From: a virus | DNA length: 64,000 nt | Direction: 5' to 3' (one strand) | Virus record (IMG/VR): IMGVR_UViG_3300032046_000008 | Coordinates: 1-64,000 of that record | Shown: positions 47,481-58,888 of the stretch, in pieces | Numbering within the stretch: the first letter of the stretch is position 1 | How the letters are laid out: each line of letters begins with the position of its first letter | The notes under the pieces: generated by a model | Told to the model about the DNA's origin: nothing | The model's database searches: none | Seen by the model: the letters and a program-made list of their open reading frames with translations, nothing else | Program-made: the position numbers and the translations under genes

Positions 47481-48632
47481 CTAGACCTTCAGCATAAACC
47501 GAGGAGCCGATCCGGTCATCAATGCTCCTCCGCCTGTAAAAGGATCAGGCAAGGCTCCATAAGCCTGTGCAACACTCCAACCTGGGTGTGATGTCACATC
47601 CTCGTTTGTTGTAAGCCCCAGCCCTTCATGAACCTGCGTTGTCGCTTTTGCTCGTACGTAAGGAGTATGACTGAATACCCCTCCCAGCCAGTACCATCCA
47701 GGGGTCAGAACTTGGTTAATTGCAATCGCAGAATAAGCGACGGCAGCCGTCCCTACGGCACCAGCATCGAGGACCAGCGAGCCAGGGACACCAGCACCCA
47801 TGTTGTAAATACCCAATCGCACATTGCTTAATGCCACCAATGTAGTTACTTCGATACCAATTTCAGTAAAGGTAGTAGATGCTCCCACATAAAATGGCAC
47901 CGCATAGAGTATATCTTTTGTAACATATAGAGTTGAGGTGATAGTCGAAGAGAGAGCCAGAGGAGATTCGTAATAGCGCCCGCTGACAAAAGAATAGGGA
48001 ATATCAAGCACAGGCGAGTAACGAGCAACCTGCCACCGAGACAAATCAGCATCAAATTCCCCATATGCATACTGGGAACGAGAAATCCAGAGACAAACTA
48101 TGGGCACTTGCTGGACCAGAGCACCACCTCCAGTGAATGGATCTGGAAGAGCCCCATAAGCCTGTGCTACACTCCATCCAGCTTTCTTAGCAGTATCGGT
48201 GCCAGAAAGCCACCCTAACATTCCAGGCCCCGCAAATGTCGTTGTCTGTGCCCGCATCGTGGGAGTAGCATCGAAGATACAGACTGCCCAATACATACCA
48301 GGCTGTAAAGTTCTGACCATGGCCTGCCATTTCGCCCCAGTTGTGCCAGTTGCAACGACACCTACATCTTGGATTAGTATCCCAGGAATTCCTGCATTAT
48401 CGGCATAAAGACCGACTCGGCAATTGCCAGCGGAGAGAGTAGACACTTGTACTCCGATTGCTTGCACATCGGTAACATGGAGTAATTTAATTGGAATCGC
48501 GTAGAGAGTATTAACTGCAACCACAAAGGTAGATTGAGTGAGAATGTGCAAGGCATCTAGAGCTACACCACCTCTTATAGGAGGCAATTGCTGCGTCCAG
48601 CGCCGATCTAGAGGTCTAACTGCCCATCCCAT
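47481..48632 (-). CDS. Tail protein with two internal repeats
   Basis: 383 aa made of two similar ~180-aa units. Both units end in GWSVAQAYGALPDPFTGGGA, identical in protein and near-identical in DNA. Each unit has strands CRVGLYADNAGIPGILI-like and LQPGMYWAVCIFDATPT-like. Related in fold to the next protein upstream. Probably a receptor-binding or fibre protein. Confidence 0.65.
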   Translation of the reverse strand: MGWAVRPLDRRWTQQLPPIRGGVALDALHILTQSTFVVAVNTLYAIPIKLLHVTDVQAIGVQVSTLSAGNCRVGLYADNAGIPGILIQDVGVVATGTTGAKWQAMVRTLQPGMYWAVCIFDATPTMRAQTTTFAGPGMLGWLSGTDTAKKAGWSVAQAYGALPDPFTGGGALVQQVPIVCLWISRSQYAYGEFDADLSRWQVARYSPVLDIPYSFVSGRYYESPLALSSTITSTLYVTKDILYAVPFYVGASTTFTEIGIEVTTLVALSNVRLGIYNMGAGVPGSLVLDAGAVGTAAVAYSAIAINQVLTPGWYWLGGVFSHTPYVRAKATTQVHEGLGLTTNEDVTSHPGWSVAQAYGALPDPFTGGGALMTGSAPRFMLKV

Positions 48633-49240
48633 TATGCCGCCCTCAACATCAATCGGGGATAAGTACCTTGCAATGCTATATAATAATTAGGATAAATATC
48701 TGATGGCTGGAAAAAGCGAGCAGGCCAACCATCATCTGGAGTAATGAGCCCACGATCCGATACTTCAAGCCCCCAACCTGCATAATTCTGACCAAGAGAA
48801 GAAGGATCTGCAGAACGCCAACGCTGAACTGGCCCCGCAATAGAGGCTCGATAGGATACATCGCCAGTATTTGTCACAACTAACCAATAAATACCTGGCT
48901 GAAGTGTTACTGCAATAGCATGCTCTTTTCCTCCAACAGAATCAGCAGCTAAAGCACCGTTACCATCAAGTACAAGTTTGTCTGGCCAAACTCCATCCCA
49001 TTGAGAGTCATAGATTGCCATCCTCAACAGAGATCCGGCTGCGCCAGCGCTGGAAATTTCACATGCCAAACGATCAAAACTTGTACGTGATGGAACCCAG
49101 ATCTGCCCTCCATGAATAAATCCTGCAAAGACATAACAAGTAGTAACAGAATAACCAGCGATTGGGTAATAGCGCCCGCTGGCGAAAGGCGGCTGAAGAT
49201 AGCAGGGCGGCCAGGCATTCCTTTTGATCGTCCAGGTCAT
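48632..49240 (-). CDS. Tail protein, single unit of the repeat fold
   Basis: 202 aa. LRMAIYDSQWDGVWPDKLVL and LQPGIYWLVVTNTGDVSYRA correspond to one unit of the 47481 protein, so the two genes are relatives. Starts MTWTIKRNAWPPCYLQPPFA. Probably a virion surface protein. Confidence 0.55.
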   Translation of the reverse strand: MTWTIKRNAWPPCYLQPPFASGRYYPIAGYSVTTCYVFAGFIHGGQIWVPSRTSFDRLACEISSAGAAGSLLRMAIYDSQWDGVWPDKLVLDGNGALAADSVGGKEHAIAVTLQPGIYWLVVTNTGDVSYRASIAGPVQRWRSADPSSLGQNYAGWGLEVSDRGLITPDDGWPARFFQPSDIYPNYYIALQGTYPRLMLRAA

Positions 49241-49570
49241 TTATATATTCTCCAAGACACAACCTGTTGCATCGACACCAACTGCTGAGGCGATGGCCTT
49301 AATTGTCTCGCTGGCAGCATCCAAAACTTGAATTCCTCTCCAACTTGCAGTTCCCTTCGCTGGTACAACTAAATCGTCGGCAAAATACTTAGCATTAGCA
49401 CCACCATCATCTAACCAGTAAACATCCACTGTGATATCCGATGTAGTTGTGTTTGTCAGATCAAGAGAAACCATCATCGCCCGCGTTGCACCGCCAGCAA
49501 CGAATGCTGTGTAGAGAGTTGTTGCTGCGATTCCAATTGCTGCTTGTATTGGTTGTGGTGTTGTGGCCAT
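49241..49570 (-). CDS. Small tail-region protein
   Basis: 109 aa, strand-rich: TTLYTAFVAGGATRAMMVSL, SDITVDVYWLDDGGANAKYF, VVPAKGTASWRGIQVLDAAS. Matches the pattern of small decoration-like phage proteins; exact role unknown. Confidence 0.5.
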   Translation of the reverse strand: MATTPQPIQAAIGIAATTLYTAFVAGGATRAMMVSLDLTNTTTSDITVDVYWLDDGGANAKYFADDLVVPAKGTASWRGIQVLDAASETIKAIASAVGVDATGCVLENI

Positions 49571-49579
49571 GATGATCCT

Positions 49580-50350
49580 CTACAATGCTACTGCAAATCC
49601 AAGAGCAAGTATTTCATCTCCTGCTCCTGTTGCTCCCGTGCCTCCTACACCTGTAGGTCCAGTCGGACCAGTTGCTCCGGTTGGGCCAGTCGCTCCAGTT
49701 GGTCCTGGTTCAGTAGGACCAGTAGCCCCTGTTAACCCAGTACTTCCCGTTGGGCCACTTGGACCAGTAGGACCAGAGGCCCCACTTGGACCAGTTGGTC
49801 CACTATTTGCATGTAGTCCTGTGTCTAGATAAGCTGCTATATCGCTATTGCCTGGTCCAGCCCAAGCTTCGAGTGCGATAGCAAAAGCGCCAGGAGTAGG
49901 ATCTACTCCCGCATCCTCTGCCATGGTTGCCGTTGCGCTTGGTCGCAGGTAGTGTCCAGCCACCACTGCTCCCGCAACCAAGATTTTGGATTGATAACCC
50001 ATGTGGCGTACTCGGCCATCAATACCAACAGCAATGTTGTTATCATCCAGAACGCCGATAACCATATCATCATCTACGACATTGGTGACACCGAATGTCC
50101 TATCGCCGTTCTGGATAACCACAACACCCTGGCTGCGAACACCACCGCTGGCATTCTTCCACATGGTGACCGCACCGAGGATAGAGCCAACAACTCCAGT
50201 ACCGCCTGAGCTTGGAGAGACTACACCGCCAACTGCCGTAGCGCGTATTGCATCGCCAGCAGCAACAGCATCCTTCCATGCCTTGAGACGACGGATCTCG
50301 CGGTCATGAAGGACAAGGAGAGCTTCTAGTTTCTCGATTTCTCGACTCAC
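49580..50350 (-). CDS. Coiled coil plus collagen-like fibre protein
   Basis: 256 aa. N-terminal heptads ([20 protein letters not shown]), a strand-rich middle ([40 protein letters not shown]) and a C-terminal collagen-like segment ([13 protein letters not shown]...). Likely a trimeric fibre connecting hub and larger fibres. Confidence 0.7.
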   Translation of the reverse strand: MSREIEKLEALLVLHDREIRRLKAWKDAVAAGDAIRATAVGGVVSPSSGGTGVVGSILGAVTMWKNASGGVRSQGVVVIQNGDRTFGVTNVVDDDMVIGVLDDNNIAVGIDGRVRHMGYQSKILVAGAVVAGHYLRPSATATMAEDAGVDPTPGAFAIALEAWAGPGNSDIAAYLDTGLHANSGPTGPSGASGPTGPSGPTGSTGLTGATGPTEPGPTGATGPTGATGPTGPTGVGGTGATGAGDEILALGFAVAL

Positions 50351-53300
50351 GGTATCTCCGCCCTCGCCGCCAACCCCTGTAGACTAACACGACCATTAGT
50401 CAAATCATCAGCATCATAAGTAATGTCAACCCAATCTGGCGGCGAGACTGCCCAAGGATCGCCACGTCGCCAGATAAGCAGATCAGTGTTCAGAACCGCA
50501 TTAAAGGCGATACATAACGCACCATTATTATCAATGGCGGCAGCCCACATGTCCTCGGTATCAAGAGAAGCATCGATCTCGCTCCCATGGACGTATTCTG
50601 CCCAGGCCTGCCCATTGTCCTCAGAGATACGAATGCTTCCACCATTGTTACCAGACTGAGAGATGCCATAGATAAGGCGACTGAGACTCTGTCTTATGAT
50701 CCAACGCGAGGCTGTGCCAGCAGGATTATCCTTCGTGACCCAGGCAACGCCGTAGTCATCTGTTACCTGAATAAGCGTGCCGCCGCCAGCCACAATGATG
50801 CGGTTCCCGTCGCCGAAAACTACCCACAATCCCTCTGTTTCGTTGCCAGTTACCCCCATTGTGTGGTCTTCCCAGGCGCTTGTCGTGAAATTAAGTTTGG
50901 TCAGAGTAGCACCATTCGTATCATGGATACTAGTGATGACGACGATGTCCTTGTCCGAGGGATGCACTGCGATATCAACAGGATAGAGACAAGTGGCACC
51001 AGTACCAGCGTCTACGTAAACCGCAACACCCCAGGTCACTCCATCATCTAACGACTGATAAACCTTGAGACTCTCGCCATCATCTGTATGCGAGCCCCAA
51101 AGTGCCCAAAGTATTCCACCTGGCACAGTTGGTGGCACACCTGGCCCGATGGTCACGGCTACCACTCCGCGATTATTAGGAGCATCCTTTGCCAGCACAA
51201 CAGTCCATGTCGCCCCGCCATCATCACTCCGTTCCAGATCACCAGGGCCACCAATATTACCCCAGGTCATCGCATTGGCGATTCTGTAGAGATTGCCATT
51301 CAGATTTCGTAAATGCCAGTTCTGATTACCGGCATCCGTCGATTCTTCCGTCCAGGCGTTGCCCAACAAGCTAAGGAGTGCCTTATCATCAGCCTCTATC
51401 TGTGCCCATGGCTCGCCCACGTAATTCGGGTTAGGACTACCCTGCCCTTCAAATGCTACCATATAACCCCTCGCGCCAGGAGCGGCAGCGAAGTCAGGAA
51501 AGCCCACAGCAGGTCGCAGAAGTTCTACGTTCTCAAAGCGATCCCAGGTCTTGTAGAGGAAACCATCAACAATACCAGCGCCATCAAGAGCGGCCACGAT
51601 GTAGCACCCTGCCATGCCGCCGATGAGAGCACCTATCCAGACACCATGCTCCGCCTCGTACCCCGCCCCTAGTTGACCAGGGGCAGGGGCAACCGTGGCC
51701 GTCATCACTCCAGTCGCGGGGTCCACATCCCCTCGATAGTTGATGTTGTCATCGAAGGCGAAGCAGAACTTGCCGAACTCTAGATCCGGTGCAATCCAGC
51801 GGCCATGAGGCTTAGCAGGACAGAGAAGACAACGGGACCACTCGGCTCCTGCTCCCAGGATATCCCAGGTGTAATAGACCGCCGGAACATGACTAACAGA
51901 ATCAAGAATAATAGCAAGCTCGCCTGCCTCGCGAGAAGCAGCTTCACGGACATAGATGTCTACAGGAGCTGGAGCGCCGCCCGCACCAGGACCCCAAATA
52001 GTGCGCATTGGAGGATCTGGATTTTCCCCAGCTGGAGTAATTTCATCTCGTGAATCGAAACAAACAGATACCCATCCAACAGCTACAGTCCATTTCTCTA
52101 CATTATTACAAGGGGAGGATGCCCATACGCGTCTCTCGGCATATAAGGCTTGTTCGGCTGGATGCCAATAAAGACCCCAATACTGAGTAGCCACAGGCCC
52201 AATCTGACGCCAATCGCCATCCCAGGTGGTCCCGTTATCAGTAGACCGTGCAATCCGGCCCCAAGTCTGGGTCACATCAAACCATGCACAGTAGAATTCT
52301 GATCTGGTAGGTCCAACTATGAGTTGAGCCTGGAAATTGTCAATCCCAGTATTCCACTCGGCAGGAGAAGGAAGTGTCCAGTTGTCTCCTAGATCATCTG
52401 TATAAGCTATTAGACTATTAGTCCAGGAACTACCAGCAAAAATAAGACGGTCACCAGACCCCCACACCAAATCACTCCAAAGAGGGCCGCGATATTGTAC
52501 AGTCCGAGTGTATGGGATTTTAGCCCATTTGGTTGTCCATGTGCTACCACCATTTGTAGTGTAATGAAGTATATCGTAGAAGCCCATATATATTCCGGAA
52601 CCTGCTACGTTATAGCCTATAATAGCAATCTTATCGGGATCCGTTGGATGGCAAGCTAATGATTCTAGGACTGTCTCAGAAGAAGTAAGGTGTAAGATGT
52701 GGTCAAAAACCCAGGTCGCTCCATCGGTATTTGATTTATAAACTTCGCTCTGATTATTATCATTATCAAAGTAACACATCCAAAGAGTGCCATCTGCAGC
52801 TCGATCCAAACTACAAACGCCACTGAAATCCGTACTGCCACCTCCATCATCATAAGCAAAAACTTCTGTCCATACCTGCCCACCATCTACTGAGCGGTCT
52901 AAACTCCCCACGCCGTGATAAGTATCTCCAAAGCCCTGCGCTGAACGGATACGGAATAGAATATCATTCAGGTTCTTTATATTCCGTGCTGAACCTACTG
53001 GGACGGCAGCCTCCTCCATGAGCATTGACCAGTCGGCTACCCCATATTCGATGATCCTATGGTGGTAGTTCCCGCCGCCAGCATCCCAGCGCGGGCCATG
53101 GATACGCACAGCGTCATTAAACTGTGGAGCAGAACCACCCAAATCTACTGTCAATTCTCCACCCAAAGCAGCCTTCGCCCAGGTATGTGTGCGTGTGGGA
53201 TCAAAAGCTATCAGCGGACCAGGAACCACACCCTCTCCGCCGAAGACCCATACACCATCAGGCGCAGGCGTACCAATGCGACTTAGGCGAAGATTAGGCA

Positions 53301-55104
53301 GATTGAAAACGAGTTTCAGATCGTCATAGAGTGTCCAAGTGTCGCCATCGTCCTGGGAACGATAGAGTCTGCCATCCCGTGTGACAGCCCAAGCATCAGG
53401 CGGCCAGTTCATATCAGGCCAGATGTGCTCAATGGGCGAGCCTACAGCAGCCATGACCGAAGTTGGTGCAGTGGCACAATAGTCAGTTGTCTTCCAAATC
53501 TCGCCCGCCGATGTCCCAAACCAGGCCACCCCAAAGGTGAGACCATCGGTAACGATCTTGGCTCCGACGCTTATCACTACGGGCGGGACACCGCCAAAGT
53601 CCGCCCAATCATTCCAGGTCACACCACCATCAGGAGAGCCCGAGAACCACTGATCAAAGGCAGCGAAGAGAGCAGGAACATACATATCTTCGGAGCCAGG
53701 AGTGATAGGAATGGTCAATGTGATGCTATCCGCGCAGCCATCGGGATCTGTGACAGTAAGTGTGACTTCCCAGGTTCCGATTATACCAGGATCAATCCGC
53801 ACGGTAGCAATTGGACCTGTAAATGTGGCAATTTCTGGTACTGTAACCTGGTTATCGCTCCAAGCGTAGGTGAGAGCACCACCATCAGGGTCCATACTAC
53901 CGCTTGCATCAAAAGTCACTACAGCCCATAACTGGGTACCAATAACTTCCAGATCGCCAGTATGATTGAAAAGTGCAAAGGGACAGACAGTAACATGGCT
54001 ACCAGCCTCAGCGCCACCACGTAGATCAAGCGTCGTACTGAAATCTTTCTCATCAATTGAAGTTTGGTAGGATTCTGTGAACCAATGCCCCGTCTGTCGA
54101 GAATAGCCAGGATCCTCGATCCCAACCGTTCCTCGTAGGAACACTTGTGGGTCACCATCTACTGCCACGCCAATCTTCGTAAGGAGACGATTTAGTACCC
54201 CTACAAGACGCACTGCTACACTAGCAGCCTTAGCAGGAGTATCAATTAACTCATTACTGAACAGAATGTCATTGTAGGCTTGCCCACCAGAGGGTGTACG
54301 AATCCAGGGACTGGGAGCCAGGGCTCTACCCTCAACATCAATGCTGTCCTCTGTACCATCAGCATTCGTTTGCGTGTAAGTGCAGCCCCTCACCACAGCC
54401 TCATTCTTTGCTTCTCGTATTTCCTGGTCAACCTTGACACTGCGCAGTCGTGGGCGAGCCGGAGCTACTATGCCAGCAGGATAGCCCTCCACCAGTCCTG
54501 TCAATTGCATGCCAAAGTATTCTCGCCAGGAGTTCAACGCCGGTATCTGGTCACAGACCTCGACATGCACTGTGCCGTCAGGAATCTCGTACCAGCGACC
54601 ACCATCGACTTCTGCCACCTTGTCTATAGCCTCGCCATAGGTCTGGAATGTTAAGGTCTGTTCGCAGACCGTGCCAATAGTCCAAGCAGGCAGATTGACA
54701 GCAAAGTTGATGATACCTGCCTGCGTAAGGAGAGCAGTGACAGCAACTTGAGCAGTCACACTGGAGAAAGTGTAGATGACCTCGTGCCAATGGAAGTCTA
54801 GCGGCCAGGACTTGCCGACGCATTCAATATTGCAACCCTGCTCATCTGGATTAACATGCATCACCTTGCCGGTGAACACGCGCTGGACGACATTGTTGAA
54901 GCCTGCTTCTATATAGACATCAGCGAAGAACTTGATAGAAGCCGAAGGGGGATTCTTTATGCGGATAGAGGCTGAAGGAACCTGGCCGATGGCAAAGGAC
55001 CAAGAGGCAGATTGGACGCGAGAGACTTGAGCGCCAGCAATAACGACCTTGAGGGTTGCCTGTTTGGCATCTACTTCTTCATAGTATTCAGTTAGAGTTG
55101 GCAT
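50347..55104 (-). CDS. Tail hub/tip protein with PKD and Asp-box propellers
   Basis: 1585 aa. Residues ~1-410 match the tail-hub type (gp27/D-like): [54 protein letters not shown]. Then a PKD-like domain ([30 protein letters not shown]). The remaining ~1050 residues have at least ten Asp-box motifs (e.g. [41 protein letters not shown]), i.e. sialidase/VPS10-type beta-propellers that may bind glycans. A huge receptor-binding tip is plausible. Confidence 0.8.
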   Translation of the reverse strand: MPTLTEYYEEVDAKQATLKVVIAGAQVSRVQSASWSFAIGQVPSASIRIKNPPSASIKFFADVYIEAGFNNVVQRVFTGKVMHVNPDEQGCNIECVGKSWPLDFHWHEVIYTFSSVTAQVAVTALLTQAGIINFAVNLPAWTIGTVCEQTLTFQTYGEAIDKVAEVDGGRWYEIPDGTVHVEVCDQIPALNSWREYFGMQLTGLVEGYPAGIVAPARPRLRSVKVDQEIREAKNEAVVRGCTYTQTNADGTEDSIDVEGRALAPSPWIRTPSGGQAYNDILFSNELIDTPAKAASVAVRLVGVLNRLLTKIGVAVDGDPQVFLRGTVGIEDPGYSRQTGHWFTESYQTSIDEKDFSTTLDLRGGAEAGSHVTVCPFALFNHTGDLEVIGTQLWAVVTFDASGSMDPDGGALTYAWSDNQVTVPEIATFTGPIATVRIDPGIIGTWEVTLTVTDPDGCADSITLTIPITPGSEDMYVPALFAAFDQWFSGSPDGGVTWNDWADFGGVPPVVISVGAKIVTDGLTFGVAWFGTSAGEIWKTTDYCATAPTSVMAAVGSPIEHIWPDMNWPPDAWAVTRDGRLYRSQDDGDTWTLYDDLKLVFNLPNLRLSRIGTPAPDGVWVFGGEGVVPGPLIAFDPTRTHTWAKAALGGELTVDLGGSAPQFNDAVRIHGPRWDAGGGNYHHRIIEYGVADWSMLMEEAAVPVGSARNIKNLNDILFRIRSAQGFGDTYHGVGSLDRSVDGGQVWTEVFAYDDGGGSTDFSGVCSLDRAADGTLWMCYFDNDNNQSEVYKSNTDGATWVFDHILHLTSSETVLESLACHPTDPDKIAIIGYNVAGSGIYMGFYDILHYTTNGGSTWTTKWAKIPYTRTVQYRGPLWSDLVWGSGDRLIFAGSSWTNSLIAYTDDLGDNWTLPSPAEWNTGIDNFQAQLIVGPTRSEFYCAWFDVTQTWGRIARSTDNGTTWDGDWRQIGPVATQYWGLYWHPAEQALYAERRVWASSPCNNVEKWTVAVGWVSVCFDSRDEITPAGENPDPPMRTIWGPGAGGAPAPVDIYVREAASREAGELAIILDSVSHVPAVYYTWDILGAGAEWSRCLLCPAKPHGRWIAPDLEFGKFCFAFDDNINYRGDVDPATGVMTATVAPAPGQLGAGYEAEHGVWIGALIGGMAGCYIVAALDGAGIVDGFLYKTWDRFENVELLRPAVGFPDFAAAPGARGYMVAFEGQGSPNPNYVGEPWAQIEADDKALLSLLGNAWTEESTDAGNQNWHLRNLNGNLYRIANAMTWGNIGGPGDLERSDDGGATWTVVLAKDAPNNRGVVAVTIGPGVPPTVPGGILWALWGSHTDDGESLKVYQSLDDGVTWGVAVYVDAGTGATCLYPVDIAVHPSDKDIVVITSIHDTNGATLTKLNFTTSAWEDHTMGVTGNETEGLWVVFGDGNRIIVAGGGTLIQVTDDYGVAWVTKDNPAGTASRWIIRQSLSRLIYGISQSGNNGGSIRISEDNGQAWAEYVHGSEIDASLDTEDMWAAAIDNNGALCIAFNAVLNTDLLIWRRGDPWAVSPPDWVDITYDADDLTNGRVSLQGLAARAEIP

Positions 55105-55105
55105 C

Positions 55106-55486
55106 TCACTGGCTTACCAATTCTATCCTGGCCCGAATCTTCCGTTCGGTGCTGCCATCGCTACAGAGAGCAGCCACCCAAGCAAGTTGTGTCACCTTCG
55201 CCAGATAGGCAGAACGACTATCGGGTATCGGGCGTGACCAATCGGTGAAGGAATTTGTCGTGTTGACCAATGCCTCCAGCGCAGCATAGCGGCTAGGACT
55301 CAGATGACATTCAAATGATCGCTCTGCTGAACCTATTGCCAGAGCCACAATGTCATCAGTAGCCGATCCAAGGGGTCTGCTACGATTAATACTGGGACTA
55401 CGATTCCAGCCAGTATCTGTATCTGGGAGAGGCCATTCCTCTCGCTGGAAGAGAAAAGCGCCGAAACCTGCCCATGGATATGCCAT
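55106..55486 (-). CDS. Distal tail-type protein
   Basis: 126 aa. MAYPWAGFGAFLFQREEWPL, GSAERSFECHLSPSRYAALE, NSFTDWSRPIPDSRSAYLAK. Lies between tape measure and hub, where siphophages carry the distal tail (Dit) protein; overlaps the tape measure stop by one base. Assignment from position and size. Confidence 0.55.
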   Translation of the reverse strand: MAYPWAGFGAFLFQREEWPLPDTDTGWNRSPSINRSRPLGSATDDIVALAIGSAERSFECHLSPSRYAALEALVNTTNSFTDWSRPIPDSRSAYLAKVTQLAWVAALCSDGSTERKIRARIELVSQ

Positions 55487-58400
55487 TAGCCTATCCCCGA
55501 ACTAAGAGCTGCACCGCTCTTGAAACTCTGAGTCCTTGCGCGATCAAGAGCATTATCAACTTCAGAATGGACTGCGCTCTTAATCGCTATCCAGTCCATA
55601 CCCTGGATAGCAACTGAGATGGGAAGCGACCATTGATTGGACGGGACAATGCGTTCTCCACCATGAACCATTGCCATAACTGGTCGCCCAACAGGACCAG
55701 GAACAACACCTCCAAATTGGTACCCAGGCGTGTAGATCCATTGACCATTAACAAATGACCAACCAGATCCTGTAGGACCAGTTGGTGCTGCGCTAGCAGG
55801 AACATTCGTAGCAGGTGCCGCTACTCCTGGCAGGCCTATGATAGCCTGAACTTGTTGGATATTACCAAGAGCAATTATCATCTGGGCATACTGCGCAATG
55901 ATATTCTGATTAACTCCGAACCATGCAAGAGCCCCGCTGATAATATCACTCTGTTGGGTTGTGAGCCCAGGTAATGCTTGAATGATACGATTGACAGTGT
56001 CTTCAACTTGTAGATCAGTCAGAAGATTCTGATTAGCTAGAGTGGCCTCTGCGCGCCTGATGTCGTTTAGGAGCCGTCGTTGCTCCCCTTGCCGCTGTAA
56101 CACATCTAATTGTGCATTGATTGCGTCAAGTTCTCGTTCTGCCGGACCCTTGCCCTTCTCTTCGCCTGTTATTTGCTTCTTTAGCTTTTCCTCGAGCAGA
56201 GTGTTGCCCTTGCCTTGAATCTGATTCAGACGATCTTGTAGGTCTGATATCCGCTTCTCGCGTGCTAGTTTCTCTTCTTCTGCCTGTGCTTCCAGATCTA
56301 GCGCTCTCAATTTGAGTCTGGCCATCTCCAGATCTTCTTGCGCACTCTCAACAGTAGGAAGGCCCAGAAGTCTGTCGAGAGCTGAGGTATAGACATCAAC
56401 AGAACTGGCAAGGTTAGTGAATAGATCGTTCAAGGCTTGCAGAGGCTCGGCAACAGCTTCTGTTGCCTCGGCAGCACTTCCTGCCGCATCCGATGCTTGA
56501 CTACCAAAGTTAACATACTGCCGAGTCAGTTTGTCTACATCGATACCTGCCTTTGCGGTCTCTAACGAGATCTGGCCAACCGCTTGTGCTATCTTCTCGA
56601 ATATCGGCCCGAAGAATGGAAGCTTTAAGAATTCTGGTGGCAGATTAAGTTTGGTGATCCCTAATGCGATGGGAATAGCGATGTGCAATCTCATCACATA
56701 ATCAACAAAAGTCAAAACTTTCTGGACAGAAAGCGCATCGAGTTGAGGCAAGATCTCAACGACCGTTTCTTCGGGCAGCAGTTTGAATAACTCTAATACC
56801 TTCTGAAATTCAGTTTGTGCCGTTGGGCCGAATGCTTGCAAAAATCGTGCACCAAGAATCTGGAGTTCGAGCTGAACATCTTCAGCCCGCGCAGCTATGA
56901 AACCCAAGCGGGCATTGTATTCATCTAATTCCCTCTGACGTTCTGGAGGAAGAACACCGCCAAATGAATCTGCCAAAGCTTCAAGATCATTCACCTTGCG
57001 CTTTAGTTCGAGTTCTTCTAGACTATTCTGGAAATTCGGAAGGACAAGATCACTAAGTTGTTTGACAACATCATCAACGCCGACTATTTGTTCCGCTACC
57101 TCTTTCGCAGATTTACCAACTTCCGCCAAGCCTTCGGCTGTTATCTCAAGTGGACGTATCAGTTTGACAAAGTCCGTTCTCAATGCTTCCACATCAGGAT
57201 GTAGTGCTCTTAATCTCTTCTCTTCTTCCTCTAACACAGCATTAAGAGCTTTGGCTGCTTGTGGATATTTCTTTGTAATGTCGTATAATTCCCAAAATGA
57301 AGCTGGAGGACCCAATTTAGAATATTGTTCAATCAGTTTTTCAAGCTCATCTCGATGCTGCCCAGCAGCACTTGTGCCTTGAACATAAAGCCAGATTGCT
57401 TCTCGGAGTCCAGTCTTCTCTTTTTCTTGCGCTACCATCAATGCAAGAAGAGCCTCAGTAGTTCTTTGTATTCCAAGCCTACGCGCTTCCTGATCCGACA
57501 TACCTTCTGCTATAGCCTGATTCACAAACTCTAATGCATCACCGTATTCTCTCTGTATCTTCGCTGCAATCTGTGCTTCTCTTGCTGCGCCCGTGAGCCA
57601 GGCAATAAGCCCACTGCCTGTTAGTTTTGAGACTACTTGGTCTGCTAGGATAATGGTTCCTGTGAAAAGAATCAATTGACCTTGGAGCGTCCCGAAAGCA
57701 ATCCCTAGCAAAGTGGTACTTGTGGCAAGAAGACCTTCAGAAGCAACTGCTGCGCCCAACCAAGTCACAAGATTCATGAGCATCCCAATGAATGCTGCAA
57801 TTTGAACGGCTACAATAGCTGCTCCTATCGCCAAAAAGCCAAGCGCAACCGCAGGCAAAGAGCCAGCAAGCGGAGTGACAATTCCAGCAGCCTTAGATGC
57901 CAAACTGAGAAAGAGACCAAAGGCACCCGCCATTTTCGCACCCGCTGCAACGACAGTTGCCTGATTCTTGTCTATCGCCTCAATGACCGCACCCAGACCT
58001 GCCTTGTATTTCGAGACAAAGGGCATTGCAAGGGCTGCTAGCATTAAATTGAAATTGTCACCTAAGGTAGATTGCAGGCCGCCAATAGTCGTGGATTGTT
58101 TCACCATCAAGCCACTAAAGCGTCCTAGCTCTGTAGATAATGCAGCGAACACCTCATCCGCACTGGCTCCTTCCTTCGCCATTTCCTCCATTTGATTTCT
58201 GGCAGTTCCAGACATAAGACCCAATTCCTGGAGACGCATGGCCGACTCTCCAAAAGGTCTGCCAGACTGGATGGCGCTGTACGCACGGCCAACCCAGAAA
58301 GCAATCTCCTCGATGCCAACACTTACGCCTGCCGCTGCATCACCGACCATCGTTAGGTTCTTCATCGAATACAAACCAAAGGTCTCAAGAAGACGAGCAG

Positions 58401-58737
58401 CCTTTGAAATGCCTGGAAGTGTGAATGGTGTTTCGGCAGCAAATTTCGCCAGTTCGGCGATGCGTGCCTGGGCCTTGTCAGCAGAGCCGAGCAGAGTCTC
58501 GAAACCCAGTTTCATCTGTTCCATCTGATCGGCTGTACGGAGACCCTGCATACCAAACTTCATCGCAGATGCACCAACAGCAGCAATACTAACAGCAGCC
58601 GCTGCTCCAGCAACCTTGAGTTTGGTGCTAAGGCCTGTAGCCACCTGCGAAGTGGCCTGATTCATCTGGTCCATGCCACGCATGTATTGAGGCAATCCCT
58701 CGATGGTGGCAGCTACTCCGATCTTCTCATACGCCAT
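55486..58737 (-). CDS. Tape measure protein
   Basis: 1083 aa. VAATIEGLPQYMRGMDQMNQ, a hydrophobic N-terminal stretch (AGAAAAVSIAAVGASAMKFG), and FETLLGSADKAQARIAELAK with ETPFTLPGISKAARLLETFG are typical of phage tape measures. Hydrophobic spans lie near residues 290-360, long coiled coils near 800-960, and GGVVPGPVGRPVMAMVHGGE at the C terminus. At the usual ~0.15 nm per residue it predicts a tail of about 160 nm. It is the scaffold that sets tail length and enters the host membrane. Confidence 0.9.
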   Translation of the reverse strand: MAYEKIGVAATIEGLPQYMRGMDQMNQATSQVATGLSTKLKVAGAAAAVSIAAVGASAMKFGMQGLRTADQMEQMKLGFETLLGSADKAQARIAELAKFAAETPFTLPGISKAARLLETFGLYSMKNLTMVGDAAAGVSVGIEEIAFWVGRAYSAIQSGRPFGESAMRLQELGLMSGTARNQMEEMAKEGASADEVFAALSTELGRFSGLMVKQSTTIGGLQSTLGDNFNLMLAALAMPFVSKYKAGLGAVIEAIDKNQATVVAAGAKMAGAFGLFLSLASKAAGIVTPLAGSLPAVALGFLAIGAAIVAVQIAAFIGMLMNLVTWLGAAVASEGLLATSTTLLGIAFGTLQGQLILFTGTIILADQVVSKLTGSGLIAWLTGAAREAQIAAKIQREYGDALEFVNQAIAEGMSDQEARRLGIQRTTEALLALMVAQEKEKTGLREAIWLYVQGTSAAGQHRDELEKLIEQYSKLGPPASFWELYDITKKYPQAAKALNAVLEEEEKRLRALHPDVEALRTDFVKLIRPLEITAEGLAEVGKSAKEVAEQIVGVDDVVKQLSDLVLPNFQNSLEELELKRKVNDLEALADSFGGVLPPERQRELDEYNARLGFIAARAEDVQLELQILGARFLQAFGPTAQTEFQKVLELFKLLPEETVVEILPQLDALSVQKVLTFVDYVMRLHIAIPIALGITKLNLPPEFLKLPFFGPIFEKIAQAVGQISLETAKAGIDVDKLTRQYVNFGSQASDAAGSAAEATEAVAEPLQALNDLFTNLASSVDVYTSALDRLLGLPTVESAQEDLEMARLKLRALDLEAQAEEEKLAREKRISDLQDRLNQIQGKGNTLLEEKLKKQITGEEKGKGPAERELDAINAQLDVLQRQGEQRRLLNDIRRAEATLANQNLLTDLQVEDTVNRIIQALPGLTTQQSDIISGALAWFGVNQNIIAQYAQMIIALGNIQQVQAIIGLPGVAAPATNVPASAAPTGPTGSGWSFVNGQWIYTPGYQFGGVVPGPVGRPVMAMVHGGERIVPSNQWSLPISVAIQGMDWIAIKSAVHSEVDNALDRARTQSFKSGAALSSGIG

Positions 58738-58888
58738 TATTTTGTACCTTGCGGAAGGTGATTTTCGTCATTTGAGGCAGACAAACTAGTCGGGGCTAAT
58801 GAATCGGGCGGGCCTTTTATTTTAGGCCCTGCGATCCACGTAAAATCGGGCGAGACAGCCGTTCTGAAGCCGTTCCCGCGCGACATTT
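58738..58888. promoter_or_regulatory. Gap with perfect hairpin and GATCCACGTAAAATC motif
   Basis: No gene seen. GGGCCT/AGGCCC (58810-58815 with 58824-58829) is a perfect 6-bp stem with an A/T loop; just 3' on the plus strand, GCGATCCACGTAAAATC (58831-58847) shares a 15-nt identity with 4454-4468 on the opposite strand. ATCGGGCG also occurs twice. Located between chaperones and tape measure. Could be a promoter or attenuator; not a clear terminator. Confidence 0.45.

Noticed and set aside
58810-58829. Rho-independent terminator
   Set aside because: The hairpin is perfect but no T-run follows on either strand.
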